Source: JADGHX01 sp037200125 (GTDB lineage: Bacteria > Pseudomonadota > Gammaproteobacteria > Steroidobacterales > Steroidobacteraceae). Taken from it: a DNA stretch of 64,000 nt. Location: contig JBBCGS010000001.1 of NCBI GenBank assembly GCA_037200125.1, positions 620,001 to 684,000 on the forward strand, in the 5' to 3' direction. The notes beneath the pieces are model-generated. The model had not been told where the DNA came from. It searched no databases and was given only the letters and a program-made list of their open reading frames with translations. Of this stretch, positions 44,020 to 52,581 are shown piece after piece (position 1 is the first letter of the stretch; each line of letters begins with the position of its first letter). A program made the position numbers and the translations under genes.

Positions 44020-44757
44020 ATGAGCGTCTGGACAACCAAGCTGCGGGGGCCGGCTCTTGGCCTCACTTTGAGCACGGCCCTGATCATTGCGGTGGCCCCC
44101 GTGCAGGCCGCCGAGAAAGCGAAGAGCTCGAAGGCGGAGAACATCGGTGTGATGAGCGGCCTCGTCATCGGCGCCGCGGCGGGCGGCCCGATAGGTGCGA
44201 TCGTGGGCGCGGCGGGCGGCGCGCTGATCGGCGATCGCTTCCACAAGAAGGAAGTGCAGAACGACGAGCTGCGCGTGAACCTGGCGAAGAGCGAATCGGA
44301 CAAGCAGCGGCTGATGGCCGACCTGGCCTCGACGATGGAACATGGCGAGAAGCTGAGCGAAGAGCTCGATAACGCCGTCAACAAGACGCATGACCTCGAA
44401 GCGGCCTTCGCCTTCCGCACGAACGATGCGGCCCTGTCGGCGGAGGATGTCGCGCAGCTGCAGAAGATCGGCTCGCTCGCGGGGGCGCTCCCCGAGGTGA
44501 AGGTGCGCGTCTCGGGCTTCACGGATCCGCGCGGCTCCGAGAAATTCAACGCCGCGCTGTCGAAGCGGCGGGCCGATTCGGTGGCGGGCGTGCTGGAGTC
44601 CGCGGGCATTCCGGCCGATCGCATCGTGATCGAGGCGCATGGCGAGCACGAGTCAACGAGCGCCGATGGCGATCTCGAGGGGTATGCGTTCGAGCGGCGC
44701 GTGACGGTGCGCATCGAGCAGGGCACGGAAGACAAGGCGGTGGCCAGCCTGAAGTGA
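44020..44757 (+). CDS. OmpA-family protein with glycine zipper
   Basis: A 245-residue exported protein: Sec signal (KLRGPALGLTLSTALIIAVA to VQAAEK), a glycine-zipper segment (GLVIGAAAGGPIGAIVGAAG), a helical linker and a C-terminal OmpA peptidoglycan-binding domain (KVRVSGFTDPRGSEKFNAAL, SKRRADSVAGVLESAGI, ERRVTVRIEQ). The Asp and Arg that contact diaminopimelate are in FTDPRG and SKRRAD. It resembles the PdsO-type OmpA proteins linked to dedicated sortases, but no sortase gene is here. It should tie the envelope to the cell wall. CGGAGA precedes the ATG. Confidence 0.83.
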   Translation: MSVWTTKLRGPALGLTLSTALIIAVAPVQAAEKAKSSKAENIGVMSGLVIGAAAGGPIGAIVGAAGGALIGDRFHKKEVQNDELRVNLAKSESDKQRLMADLASTMEHGEKLSEELDNAVNKTHDLEAAFAFRTNDAALSAEDVAQLQKIGSLAGALPEVKVRVSGFTDPRGSEKFNAALSKRRADSVAGVLESAGIPADRIVIEAHGEHESTSADGDLEGYAFERRVTVRIEQGTEDKAVASLK

Positions 44758-44766
44758 AAGGGTTTT

Positions 44767-44803
44767 CGGGGCGCCCGGCCGGTGGGTTGGGCGCCCCGTT
44801 TCC
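44767..44803 (+). terminator. rho-independent terminator of the OmpA-like gene
   Basis: CGGGGCGCCC and GGGCGCCCCG form a 10-bp stem around a 12-base loop, followed by TTTCCC, nine bases after the stop codon at 44757. Confidence 0.75.
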
Positions 44804-44969
44804 CAAGAGCGGAAGTCTCAATCGCCGGGCTAGAAGCGGTCCGGAGCGAGCAAAGAGCGCGTGCTCTTGCCCCTCTTGGCCGCCCGGCGATTGAGGGCCT
44901 CTTCGCGCCTGAGCGCGCGGCTGACGACTCGACAAGATCGGTTTACCGGCTCTGCTACCCTCCGATCGC

Positions 44970-45326
44970 ATGACTCCTCGAATCATTCCGCTCTCCGCGA
45001 GCGTAGCCGCCGAAGTCTCCACCCCCGCCCCCGATCGATTGCTCGAGGGCTCACCCGAGCAAACCGTCAGCAACTACTTCACCGACCCTTCAGGGCAGTT
45101 CTTCGCAGGGCGCTGGTCCAGCACCCGAGGCAAGTGGCGTGTGCGCTACACCGAGAACGAGTTGTGCGTAATGATGGCCGGCCGAATAGTGCTGACCGCC
45201 GATGATGGGGCAGTGAGTTCGTTTGGTGCGGGCGATGCCTTCGTTATCCCTGCAGGCTTCTCAGGCACGTGGGAAGTCGTAGTGGATTGCACCAAAATCT
45301 ACGCAATCTTCGAAAAACTCACCTAA
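44970..45326 (+). CDS. cupin-domain protein (DUF861/EutQ-like)
   Basis: The 118-residue single cupin shows WRVRYTENELCVMMAGRIVL and FGAGDAFVIPAGFSGTWEVV, the pattern of the Cupin_3 (DUF861) family, with sequence KIYAIFEKL at the end. Such proteins include ureidoglycolate-type hydrolases and EutQ-like proteins; the metal-binding His residues are mostly replaced, so catalysis is uncertain. Single gene, ahead of the sigma-54-controlled porin gene. Confidence 0.78.
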   Translation: MTPRIIPLSASVAAEVSTPAPDRLLEGSPEQTVSNYFTDPSGQFFAGRWSSTRGKWRVRYTENELCVMMAGRIVLTADDGAVSSFGAGDAFVIPAGFSGTWEVVVDCTKIYAIFEKLT

Positions 45327-45407
45327 ATAGTGCGCGGGCGCGTACACCTGACGCTACACTTCGACCTGTACTGATGCAATTCAACGATCTAGGTGTGGCG
45401 TACGTCA

Positions 45408-45423
45408 TGGCACGGGTGTTGCT
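45408..45423 (+). promoter_or_regulatory. consensus sigma-54 promoter of the porin gene
   Basis: TGGCACGGGTGTTGCT matches the sigma-54 consensus TGGCACG-N4-TTGCW at every fixed position, with 12 bases from the GG to the GC element. It lies 42 bases before the porin ATG, so transcription should start near 45434. A GGAGGG ribosome site follows. Needs an enhancer-binding activator such as NtrC, whose site I could not identify upstream. Confidence 0.8.
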
Positions 45424-45464
45424 TTGAACCCGCCGACCTACATTGCAGATAACTCGGAGGGTCC

Positions 45465-46217
45465 ATGAAATTGATCAGAGGCGGCTTAGCAACGATCGGC
45501 CTGCTGGCTGTTGCGGGCGCAGCACAAGCCGGTGTCACGTCCACCTGGACGGCTACCAACGACTACGACTTCCGCGGCAACTCGCAGTCGGCCAAAGATC
45601 CCGCGATTCAGGGGAGTCTCGACTACGCGGCCGCGAGTGGCTGGTACGTCGGCGCATGGGCCAGCAATATCGATTTCGGTGTTCCCTCGGGTGGTCCGCT
45701 CGAGAACCCGGACGTAGAGCTGGACGTCTACGGTGGCTTCACCAAGACCCTCGAATCCGGCTGGGCGTACGACTTCGGACTGGTGGCCTACACCTATCCG
45801 CAAGAGAGCGACTTCACCTACGAAGAGGTCTACGCGAGCATCGCGAAAGACTGGTTCAAGGCGAAGATCTGGTACTCACCGGAGTTTGGCGGCAAGGCGG
45901 CGAAAGACCTTTCGCGCGGCGCAGGTAACGGCAGCAGCGTTTCGGCGTGGTACCTCGAAGCGAATGCGACGATCCCGTTGCCACAAAACTTCTCCATCAC
46001 GGCTCACGCCGGCTACAGCACCGGTGACTACTGGGACAACGCGTTCGGCGATGACCAGTTCGACTACTCGGTCGGTGTCGGCTACACGGCTGGCAAGTTC
46101 AACTTCGGCTTGAAATACGTCGATACGGACGGCGACGTGAAAGTCACGAGCGATGCCTTCAACAACGAAGGCCGCGTGATCTTCACGGTTGCGACCACCT
46201 TCCCGTGGGGCGAGTAA
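45465..46217 (+). CDS. TorF-family putative porin
   Basis: A 250-residue outer-membrane protein with Sec signal (GLATIGLLAVAGAAQAG) and the TIGR02001 pattern: TSTWTATNDYDFRGNSQSAK, PAIQGSLDYAAASGWYVGAW, ELDVYGGFTKTLESGWAYDF, ending in a beta strand and aromatic residue (VATTFPWGE). Members are small porins often found near ammonium-transport or PII genes in proteobacteria. The perfect sigma-54 promoter upstream suggests nitrogen-limited expression; the solute is not known. It is followed by a strong terminator. Confidence 0.85.
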   Translation: MKLIRGGLATIGLLAVAGAAQAGVTSTWTATNDYDFRGNSQSAKDPAIQGSLDYAAASGWYVGAWASNIDFGVPSGGPLENPDVELDVYGGFTKTLESGWAYDFGLVAYTYPQESDFTYEEVYASIAKDWFKAKIWYSPEFGGKAAKDLSRGAGNGSSVSAWYLEANATIPLPQNFSITAHAGYSTGDYWDNAFGDDQFDYSVGVGYTAGKFNFGLKYVDTDGDVKVTSDAFNNEGRVIFTVATTFPWGE

Positions 46218-46258
46218 GAAGCGAAAACATAGCCTCTTAAATTCAACCTGTCGAAATG

Positions 46259-46300
46259 AACGGGCCCGCCGTGCCTGAACGCGGCGGGCCCGTTTTGTTT
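46259..46300 (+). terminator. strong rho-independent terminator of the porin gene
   Basis: AACGGGCCCGCCG and CGGCGGGCCCGTT form a perfect 13-bp stem around a 10-base loop, followed by TTGTTT. Confidence 0.85.
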
Positions 46301-46455
46301 CGAGTCGCTGACAAGTTGGTATTCGCCGCGGCGCGCGATACATAACGCACCATTCGGGTGACGTGTCTCGCGGTTCCATGTGACCACGCTACCGCCACGC
46401 GGGCGTAACAAGGGAAAGTCCCGGTCCTCGCGCTTGGGTCGGGTGGAGGACACAC

Positions 46456-46599
46456 ATGGAAACGGTAGTGATCGCCGCGAATCGCGGCAGCACGGTAGCG
46501 TCAGGAACGACGCTGCTCTTCGTGAGCGTCGTTGTCGCCGCCGCGGCGGCATTCGTGCTGTTCAGGCATTTGCGCAACCGGCAACAGCCGGGAGCGTAA
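46456..46599 (+). CDS. small single-pass membrane protein (47 residues)
   Basis: A short frame behind a GGAGG ribosome site seven bases upstream encodes METVVIAANRGS, a 22-residue hydrophobic segment (TLLFVSVVVAAAAAFVLF), and a basic tail (RHLRNRQQPGA). One membrane helix, positive-inside end at the C-terminus. No family recognised. It sits between two terminator hairpins (46259 and 46625), so it is likely its own small transcript. Confidence 0.6.
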   Translation: METVVIAANRGSTVASGTTLLFVSVVVAAAAAFVLFRHLRNRQQPGA

Positions 46600-46624
46600 G
46601 ACAGCGTCGGTTGAAAATGGGGAG

Positions 46625-46658
46625 TGAGCGGCGTGCGGGGAGGCACGCCGCTCATTTT
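46625..46658. terminator. terminator between the small gene and the aminotransferase gene
   Basis: TGAGCGGCGTGC pairs with GCACGCCGCTCA over 12 bp around GGGGAG. On the plus strand ATTTTCC follows; on the minus strand it stands just after the aminotransferase stop, with a CCATTTTC tract a few bases on. It can serve both convergent genes. Confidence 0.7.
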
Positions 46659-46660
46659 CC

Positions 46661-48019
46661 TCAGACGCTCTTCAGCACTTCCGACAGCGTTCCGAAGATC
46701 TGGTCGATCTGCGCCCGCTCGATGATGAGCGGCGGCGACAGCGCAATGATGTCGCCGGCCTGTCGCACGAGCAGACCCTTCTCGAAGCACTTCAGATAAA
46801 CGTCGAACGCGCGCGCGCCCGGCTTGCCGGGAACCGCCTCGAATTCCAGCGCGGCCATGAGGCCGTAGGTGCGGATGTCGATCAGGTGCGACGTGCCCTT
46901 CAGCGAGTGCGCGGCATCTTCCCAGTAGCGTGAGAGAGTTTTCGCGCGTGTGAGCAGGCCGTCGCGCTCATAGATGCCGAGCGTCGCAAGGCCAGCGGCA
47001 CACGCAACCGGATGCGCGCTGTATGTGTAGCCGTGGAACAGCTCGATGCCATCCGGCGCCTGCATGAACTGATCGTGAATCGTCTTGCTCACGATCACGC
47101 AACCCATCGGTATGCAGCCGTTGGTGAGGCCCTTCGCGCCCGTGATGATGTCCGGCGTGACACCGAACTCCTGGGCCGCGAACGGCGCGCCGGTGCGGCC
47201 GAAGCCGGTGATCACTTCATCGAACACCAGCAGCAGCTTGTGCTTGTCGCAGATCTCGCGGATGCGTTTCAGATAGCCCTTCGGCGGAACGAGCACACCG
47301 GTCGAGCCCGCGATCGGCTCGATGAACACGGCCGCGATCGTCGATGGATCGTGGAACTGCACGAGCTTTTCGAGCTCTTCCGCGAGCTCCGCGCCGTGCT
47401 CCGGCTGGCCGCGCGAGAACGCGTTGCGCCGGAGGTCGTGCGTATGCGGGATGTAGTCCACGCCAGGCATGAGCGACGCCGACCACGCCTTGCGGTTCGG
47501 CCCGATGCCGCCGATGGAGGTGCCGCCCATGTTCACGCCGTGATACGCGCGCTCGCGACTGATGATCTTCGTACGCTGGGCGTCGCCCTTCAGGCGGTGA
47601 TAGTTGAGCGCGATCTTCAGCGCGGTGTCGACGGCCTCGGAGCCGGAGTTCACGAAGAACGTGTGGTCGAGCCCGGCGGGCGAGATCTTCTTGAGCGCAT
47701 TGGCGAGCTCGAACGCCCCGGGATGACCCATCTGGAACGCCGGCGCGAAATCCATCGTCTCGAGCTGGCGGGCGACGGCTTCGGTAATCTCCCGCCGGCC
47801 GTGACCAGCGTTCACGCACCACAGGCCCGCGACGCCATCGAGGATCTGCCGGCCGTCCGGCGTCCAGTAGTGCATACCCGAGCTCTTCGCCAGCATTCGC
47901 GGTTGCGCCTTGAACTGGCGGTTCGGCGTGAACGGCATCCAGTAAGCTTCGAGATCCGCACGGGACAGGGACGCGGGGTCGGTATGGGGCAGGGACGCAG
48001 CGGCGGCCGGGGGTGACAT
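46661..48019 (-). CDS. class III omega-aminotransferase (polyamine or beta-alanine type)
   Basis: The 452-residue PLP enzyme matches class III omega-transaminases: YWMPFTPNRQFKAQPRML, FVNSGSEAVDTALKIALNYH, AYHGVNMGGTSIGGIG, FDEVITGFGRTG, and the catalytic Lys in IITGAKGLTNGCIPMG. This subgroup includes beta-alanine--pyruvate and putrescine--pyruvate (SpuC-type) transaminases. It is divergent from puuR/puuC across a shared operator, which favours a putrescine or related diamine as donor. It would turn an amine into an aldehyde for the PuuC-type dehydrogenase. The substrate is inferred. Confidence 0.85.
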   Translation of the reverse strand: MSPPAAAASLPHTDPASLSRADLEAYWMPFTPNRQFKAQPRMLAKSSGMHYWTPDGRQILDGVAGLWCVNAGHGRREITEAVARQLETMDFAPAFQMGHPGAFELANALKKISPAGLDHTFFVNSGSEAVDTALKIALNYHRLKGDAQRTKIISRERAYHGVNMGGTSIGGIGPNRKAWSASLMPGVDYIPHTHDLRRNAFSRGQPEHGAELAEELEKLVQFHDPSTIAAVFIEPIAGSTGVLVPPKGYLKRIREICDKHKLLLVFDEVITGFGRTGAPFAAQEFGVTPDIITGAKGLTNGCIPMGCVIVSKTIHDQFMQAPDGIELFHGYTYSAHPVACAAGLATLGIYERDGLLTRAKTLSRYWEDAAHSLKGTSHLIDIRTYGLMAALEFEAVPGKPGARAFDVYLKCFEKGLLVRQAGDIIALSPPLIIERAQIDQIFGTLSEVLKSV

Positions 48020-48077
48020 GGGAGTGCGCTCCGGAATAGGTCAAGGATCGGTGGGACGGGTCGAGATGATAAATAAA

Positions 48078-48096
48078 ATTGACAAAGATGGTCAAT
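48078..48096. promoter_or_regulatory. inverted repeat ATTGAC-N7-GTCAAT within divergent promoters
   Basis: The repeat lies between the divergent aminotransferase and puuR genes. On each strand an arm contains a -35-like TTGAC: plus TTGACA (48079) then TAGGTT after 16 bases; minus TTGACC then TTATCA after 17 bases. A regulator bound here would cover both promoters. The adjacent PuuR-like protein is the natural candidate. Confidence 0.6.
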
Positions 48097-48139
48097 CGCC
48101 TAGGTTTTAACCCAACTTTGTTGAGGATCTTGAACAGTC

Positions 48140-48688
48140 ATGAGCATTGACGTGGGCGAGCGACTGCGGAACGTCCGGGTCACTTTCGGCCTTTCCCAAC
48201 GGGCACTTGCGCGCCGGGCAGGGGTCACGAACGGGCTCATCTCGCTCATCGAGCAGAACCGGGTGAGCCCCTCCGTCAGCTCCCTGAAGAAAGTATTAGA
48301 CGGGGTGCCAATGACCCTCGCCGAGTTCTTCACTCTAGACATGGCGGCTGCGCCCAAGGCGTTTTTCGGGCCTGAGGAACTCACCGAGCTGGGCAACGAG
48401 CAGGTGTCGTTGCGCCTCGTGGCTGCCCAGCGCGCCGGGCGCCAACTCACGCTGCTTCATGAGCGATACGCACCAGGGGCCGAGACGGGCGACGAGATGC
48501 TGACGCATCGTGGCGAGGAGGGCGGCATCGTGGTGAAGGGGCGCATCGAGCTTACGCTCGCCGGCGTTACGCGTGTGCTCTCGGCTGGCGAGGCCTACTA
48601 CTTCTCCAGCCATCTGCCGCATCGGTTCAAGAACGTGGGGCGTGAGCCGTGTGAGATCATCAGCGCCAGCACGCCACCCAGTTTCTAG
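48140..48688 (+). CDS. puuR: PuuR-like regulator (XRE helix-turn-helix plus cupin)
   Basis: The 182-residue protein has an N-terminal Cro/C1-type helix-turn-helix (GERLRNVRVTFGLSQRALAR, LISLIEQNRVSPSVSSLKKV) and a C-terminal cupin (HRGEEGGIVVKGRIELTLAG, GEAYYFSSHLPHRFKNVG). PuuR represses putrescine-use genes and lets go when putrescine binds. Position between a transaminase and a PuuC-type dehydrogenase supports this. It probably binds the ATTGAC repeat upstream, repressing itself and the divergent gene. Confidence 0.85.
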   Translation: MSIDVGERLRNVRVTFGLSQRALARRAGVTNGLISLIEQNRVSPSVSSLKKVLDGVPMTLAEFFTLDMAAAPKAFFGPEELTELGNEQVSLRLVAAQRAGRQLTLLHERYAPGAETGDEMLTHRGEEGGIVVKGRIELTLAGVTRVLSAGEAYYFSSHLPHRFKNVGREPCEIISASTPPSF

Positions 48689-48702
48689 AAGCCCACACGC
48701 GC

Positions 48703-50202
48703 ATGAACTCACAGATATCCGCTTTGTCCTGGCACGACCGCGCCAGGGTGCTCGAACCGCGCACGCAAGCCTTCATCGGCGGGCGCTATGTGGACTCCGC
48801 GTCCGGCGCCACGTTCACGCGCGTGAACCCGGCGAACGGTGAGGTGCTCGCGCAGGTTGCCGCCTGCGACACGCGGGACATCGACGCGGCCGTCGCGTCG
48901 GCGCGCGCGGCGTTCGATTCGGGCGTGTGGGCGAAGCAGTCGCCGAAGGCTCGCAAGAAGGTGCTGCAGCGGTTCGCGGAGCTCATTCACGAGAACCTCG
49001 AAGAGCTCGCGCTGCTCGAAACGCTGGACACCGGCAAACCCATTCGCGACAGCCTGAGCGTCGATCTTCCTGCCACCGTGAATTGCATTCAGTGGTTCGC
49101 GGAAGCGGTGGACAAGATCTATGACCAGGTCGCGCCGACGGATCACAACGCGCTCGCGCTGATCACGCGCGAGCCGCTGGGTGTCGTCGGGGCGATCGTG
49201 CCGTGGAATTTTCCGCTCATCATGGCGGCCTGGAAAATCGGGCCGATCCTGGCGGCGGGCAATTCGCTCGTGCTGAAGCCGTCCGAGAAGTCGCCGCTGT
49301 CGGCGATCCGGCTTGCGCAGATTGCGAGCGAGGCCGGGATACCGGATGGCGTGTTCAACGTCGTGCCCGGGCTCGGCATGCCGGCCGGCAAGGCGCTGGC
49401 CTTGCACATGGATGTGGATGGCATCGCGTTCACGGGCTCGACCGCGACCGGTCGCTCGATCATGCAGTACGCGGGGCAATCGAACCTGAAGCGCGTGTCG
49501 CTCGAGTGCGGCGGCAAGTCGCCGAACATCGTGCTCGCCGATTACGACGACCTCGATCGCGCGGCGACGGCCGCGGCGTTCGCGATCTTCTTCAACCAGG
49601 GCGAGATGTGTTCCGCCGGCTCGCGCCTCCTCGTGCAGGAAGGCATCAAGGATGTGTTCCTCGAGAAGGTGCAGCGTGTGGCGCGCACGCTGGTGCCGGG
49701 TGATCCGCTCGATCCCGAGACGCGGCTCGGCGCCATCGTGGATGAGGCGCAGATGAATCGCGTGCTTGGCTACATCGATGCGGGCACGCGCGACGGCGCG
49801 ACCATTCGTCTCGGCGGCAATCGCGTGCGCGAATCGAGCGGCGGGTTCTATGTCGAGCCCACGATGTTCGAGGGCGTGACCCCACGCATGAAGATCGCGC
49901 GCGAAGAGATCTTCGGGCCGGTGCTCGCGACGCTCACTTTCAAGACCGTCGAGGAAGCGATCAAGATCGCGAACGATGTCGTCTATGGTCTGGCGGCGGC
50001 TGTGTGGACCCGTGACGTGACAACTGCGCATCGCGTGGCGCGCGCCCTGCGCGCCGGCGTCGTTTACGTGAACTGCTATGACGCGGACGACATCACGGTG
50101 CCGTTCGGCGGGTTCAAGCAGTCCGGCATCGGTCGGGACAAGTCGCTGCACGCCTTCGACAAGTACACCGAGCTCAAAACGACCTGGATCGATCTGTCCT
50201 GA
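48703..50202 (+). CDS. puuC: gamma-glutamyl-gamma-aminobutyraldehyde dehydrogenase
   Basis: The 499-residue NAD(P) aldehyde dehydrogenase shows VGAIVPWNFPLIMAAWKIGP, catalytic Glu in VSLECGGKSPN and catalytic Cys in FNQGEMCSAGSR, then KIAREEIFGPVL and GVVYVNCYDADDITVPFGGF. The last segment with its Asp-Ala-Asp-Asp and the context match PuuC, which oxidises gamma-glutamyl-gamma-aminobutyraldehyde and 3-aminopropanal-type aldehydes. It starts 14 bases after puuR, so the two share a transcript. The rlmKL gene follows seven bases after its stop. Confidence 0.85.
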   Translation: MNSQISALSWHDRARVLEPRTQAFIGGRYVDSASGATFTRVNPANGEVLAQVAACDTRDIDAAVASARAAFDSGVWAKQSPKARKKVLQRFAELIHENLEELALLETLDTGKPIRDSLSVDLPATVNCIQWFAEAVDKIYDQVAPTDHNALALITREPLGVVGAIVPWNFPLIMAAWKIGPILAAGNSLVLKPSEKSPLSAIRLAQIASEAGIPDGVFNVVPGLGMPAGKALALHMDVDGIAFTGSTATGRSIMQYAGQSNLKRVSLECGGKSPNIVLADYDDLDRAATAAAFAIFFNQGEMCSAGSRLLVQEGIKDVFLEKVQRVARTLVPGDPLDPETRLGAIVDEAQMNRVLGYIDAGTRDGATIRLGGNRVRESSGGFYVEPTMFEGVTPRMKIAREEIFGPVLATLTFKTVEEAIKIANDVVYGLAAAVWTRDVTTAHRVARALRAGVVYVNCYDADDITVPFGGFKQSGIGRDKSLHAFDKYTELKTTWIDLS

Positions 50203-50208
50203 GTCGAC

Positions 50209-52581
50209 GTGAGCACTGAATCCCTCAAGTTCATCGCGAGCGCCCCTCGCGGTTTCGCCGACCTGCTCGCGCGCGAGCTCACATCGTTTGGCGCACGCGA
50301 TGTGCGCGAGCGCTCGACAGGTGTCGCATTCACCGGCCCGCTGGAAGTGGCGTATCGCGCGTGTCTGCACTCGCGCGTCGCGAATCGGGTGTTTCTCGAG
50401 ATCGCGGAGTTCGAAGCCGGCACGGCGGACGAGTTCTACGCATGGTCGAAGCGCGTGGACTGGGCGGCCCACATCGGGCCGGACGCCACGATCGCCTGCG
50501 ACTTCACCGGCAAGCATCCGACGATCACGCACACGCATTTCGGCGCGCTGAAGCTCAAGGACGCGATCGTCGATAGCGTGCGCGACCAGGCGGGCTATCG
50601 GCCGGACGTCTCCATCGACAAGCCGGGTGTGCGCGTGCACGCGCATGCGAATCGCTCGAAGATTGCGCTGTCGCTCGACTTGTCCGGCGAGAGTCTTCAT
50701 CGGCGCGGATATCGGGGCGCGGGCGGGGAGGCGCCGCTCAAGGAGAACGTGGCCGCCGGCGTGCTGATTCGCGCGGGCTGGCCGGAGTTGGCCGCCGCGG
50801 GCGCCGAGTTCCTCGACCCGATGTGCGGGTCGGGCACGTTCGTCATCGAGGCGGCGATGATCGCCGCCGATATCGCCCCCGGGCTTGGCCGCGACTACTT
50901 CGGCTTTATCGGCTGGCGCCAACATGACGCGGCGCTGTGGGAGCGGCTGCGCGCGGAAGCGTCCGCGCGAGTGCGCTCGGCCGACGATCTCACCGCGATG
51001 ATTCGCGGCCAGGATCGCGACGCCACCGCGATCCGCGGCGCGCGCGCGAACGCGCAACGGGCGCAGGTCGAGGAGATCGTGCGCTTCGCCGTGCAATCGC
51101 TCGCCGACGCAAAGCCATCGCCGCGCGCGGCTCAGGCGCGTGCCGCAGCCCCGGCGCCTTCGGACACCGATACGCCTTCCGCAGCCGCAAGCGGCACCAC
51201 GCCCGCAACCGATGGGCCGCACGACGGCGGCGCAACGATCTCACCCGAAGAGCCCGCTCCCAAAGGCGGCGCGCCAACGCGGGTAGGCCTCGTGTGCGTC
51301 AACCCGCCGTACGGCATACGCCTGGAGGACCACCAAAAGGCGCGCCAGCTTCACAAGGAGCTAGGCGAAATACTCCGAACCCGCTTCGAAGGCTGGCAAG
51401 CCGTAATCCTCACGGGCTCCCCCGACCTCGGCCTCGAGTTGGGCCTGCGCGCCCACCGCGTGCACACCGTCTGGAACGGCGCCATCGAATGCCGCCTCCT
51501 CCGAATCAACGTCGAGCCGAGCGCCGCCCGCACATTGATCGCCGACCGCGGCGCCGCCCGCATCGATGCGTCTCTTCGCGAATCGAACGGCGCGAAGATG
51601 TTCGGCAACCGCCTCGGCAAGAACATCAAGCAACTCTCTCGATGGGTGAGAGACAGCGGCGTCAGCTGCTATCGCCTCTACGACGCCGACATGCCGGAGT
51701 ACGCCTTCGCAATCGACTCCTACAAGGTGATCGGCGAAGACAAGCAGCCGCCACTCGCGGAAGCGCAAGTGTGGCTGCACGTTCAGGAATACGCCGCGCC
51801 CGCGACCATCGAAGAAGAAGCCGTGCGTCGCCGCCGGGCGGAGGCATTCTCCGTGCTGCCTGAGGTTACGGGCGTTCCCGCCGAACGCATCCGCGTGCGC
51901 CTGCGCAAAAAACAGACTCGCGGCAGCCAGTATCAGAAAGTGGCCGAGCAGTTTCGCTTCCACATCGTGGAAGAGGGCGGACTCAAGCTGCGCGTGAACT
52001 TCGACGACTACCTCGACACCGGCCTGTTTCTCGACCATCGTCCCACGCGCGCCCGTATTCGCGAGCTGGCGAACGGCAAACGATTCCTGAACCTGTTTGC
52101 GTACACGAGCACCGCCACGGTTTACGCAGCCGCCGGCGGCGCGCGCGCGAGCACGTCCGTTGACCTTTCTCGCACCTACCTGGAGTGGTCCGAGCGAAAC
52201 CTGGGTTTGAACGGCCTCGCCACCCGCCATCACGAGCTGGTGCAGGCGGATTGCCGCGAGTGGCTCGAGGCGGCCGCGCGCACGCGCAATCAATACGACC
52301 TGATCTTTCTCGACCCGCCGACCTTCTCGAACTCCAAGCGAATGGAAGGCGTGCTCGACACCGGGCGCGATCATCCGGAGCTCATCGAGGTGTGCATGCA
52401 AGTGCTCGCTCCCGGCGGCTTGCTGGTGTTCTCGACGAACGCACAGAAGTTCAAGCTCGATCCGGCGCTTGCGGAACGCTACGACGTGAAGGACGTTTCC
52501 GTGGCGACGATTCCACGAGATTTCGAGCGCAATCCGCGCATCCATCGCTGCTATGACATTCGCCACCGAGGGTCGTCATGA
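50209..52581 (+). CDS. rlmKL: bifunctional 23S rRNA methyltransferase RlmKL with an internal insert
   Basis: The 790-residue protein follows the RlmKL layout: N-terminal ferredoxin-like and THUMP domains (FIASAPRGFADLLARELTSF, DFTGKHPTITHTHFGALKLK), the RlmL m2G2445 methylase (EFLDPMCGSGTFVIEAAMIA, then VNPPYGIRL), and the RlmK m7G2069 methylase (RTYLEWSERNLGLNG, IFLDPPTFSNSKRM). Between residues about 301 and 357, inside the RlmL domain just before NPPYG, lies a Pro/Ala/Thr-rich stretch not expected in the E. coli protein. The GTG start follows puuC closely; the next gene overlaps its end by four bases. Confidence 0.9.
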   Translation: MSTESLKFIASAPRGFADLLARELTSFGARDVRERSTGVAFTGPLEVAYRACLHSRVANRVFLEIAEFEAGTADEFYAWSKRVDWAAHIGPDATIACDFTGKHPTITHTHFGALKLKDAIVDSVRDQAGYRPDVSIDKPGVRVHAHANRSKIALSLDLSGESLHRRGYRGAGGEAPLKENVAAGVLIRAGWPELAAAGAEFLDPMCGSGTFVIEAAMIAADIAPGLGRDYFGFIGWRQHDAALWERLRAEASARVRSADDLTAMIRGQDRDATAIRGARANAQRAQVEEIVRFAVQSLADAKPSPRAAQARAAAPAPSDTDTPSAAASGTTPATDGPHDGGATISPEEPAPKGGAPTRVGLVCVNPPYGIRLEDHQKARQLHKELGEILRTRFEGWQAVILTGSPDLGLELGLRAHRVHTVWNGAIECRLLRINVEPSAARTLIADRGAARIDASLRESNGAKMFGNRLGKNIKQLSRWVRDSGVSCYRLYDADMPEYAFAIDSYKVIGEDKQPPLAEAQVWLHVQEYAAPATIEEEAVRRRRAEAFSVLPEVTGVPAERIRVRLRKKQTRGSQYQKVAEQFRFHIVEEGGLKLRVNFDDYLDTGLFLDHRPTRARIRELANGKRFLNLFAYTSTATVYAAAGGARASTSVDLSRTYLEWSERNLGLNGLATRHHELVQADCREWLEAAARTRNQYDLIFLDPPTFSNSKRMEGVLDTGRDHPELIEVCMQVLAPGGLLVFSTNAQKFKLDPALAERYDVKDVSVATIPRDFERNPRIHRCYDIRHRGSS

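Noticed and set aside
43323..44735. A long minus-strand frame that would join the DUF6491 gene to sequence upstream
   Set aside because: A lipoprotein signal with lipobox starts at 43805; the upstream part is antisense to the OmpA-like gene.
48709..51222. An 837-codon minus-strand frame over puuC and rlmKL
   Set aside because: Both plus-strand genes have complete catalytic motifs; the antisense frame is an artefact of codon bias.
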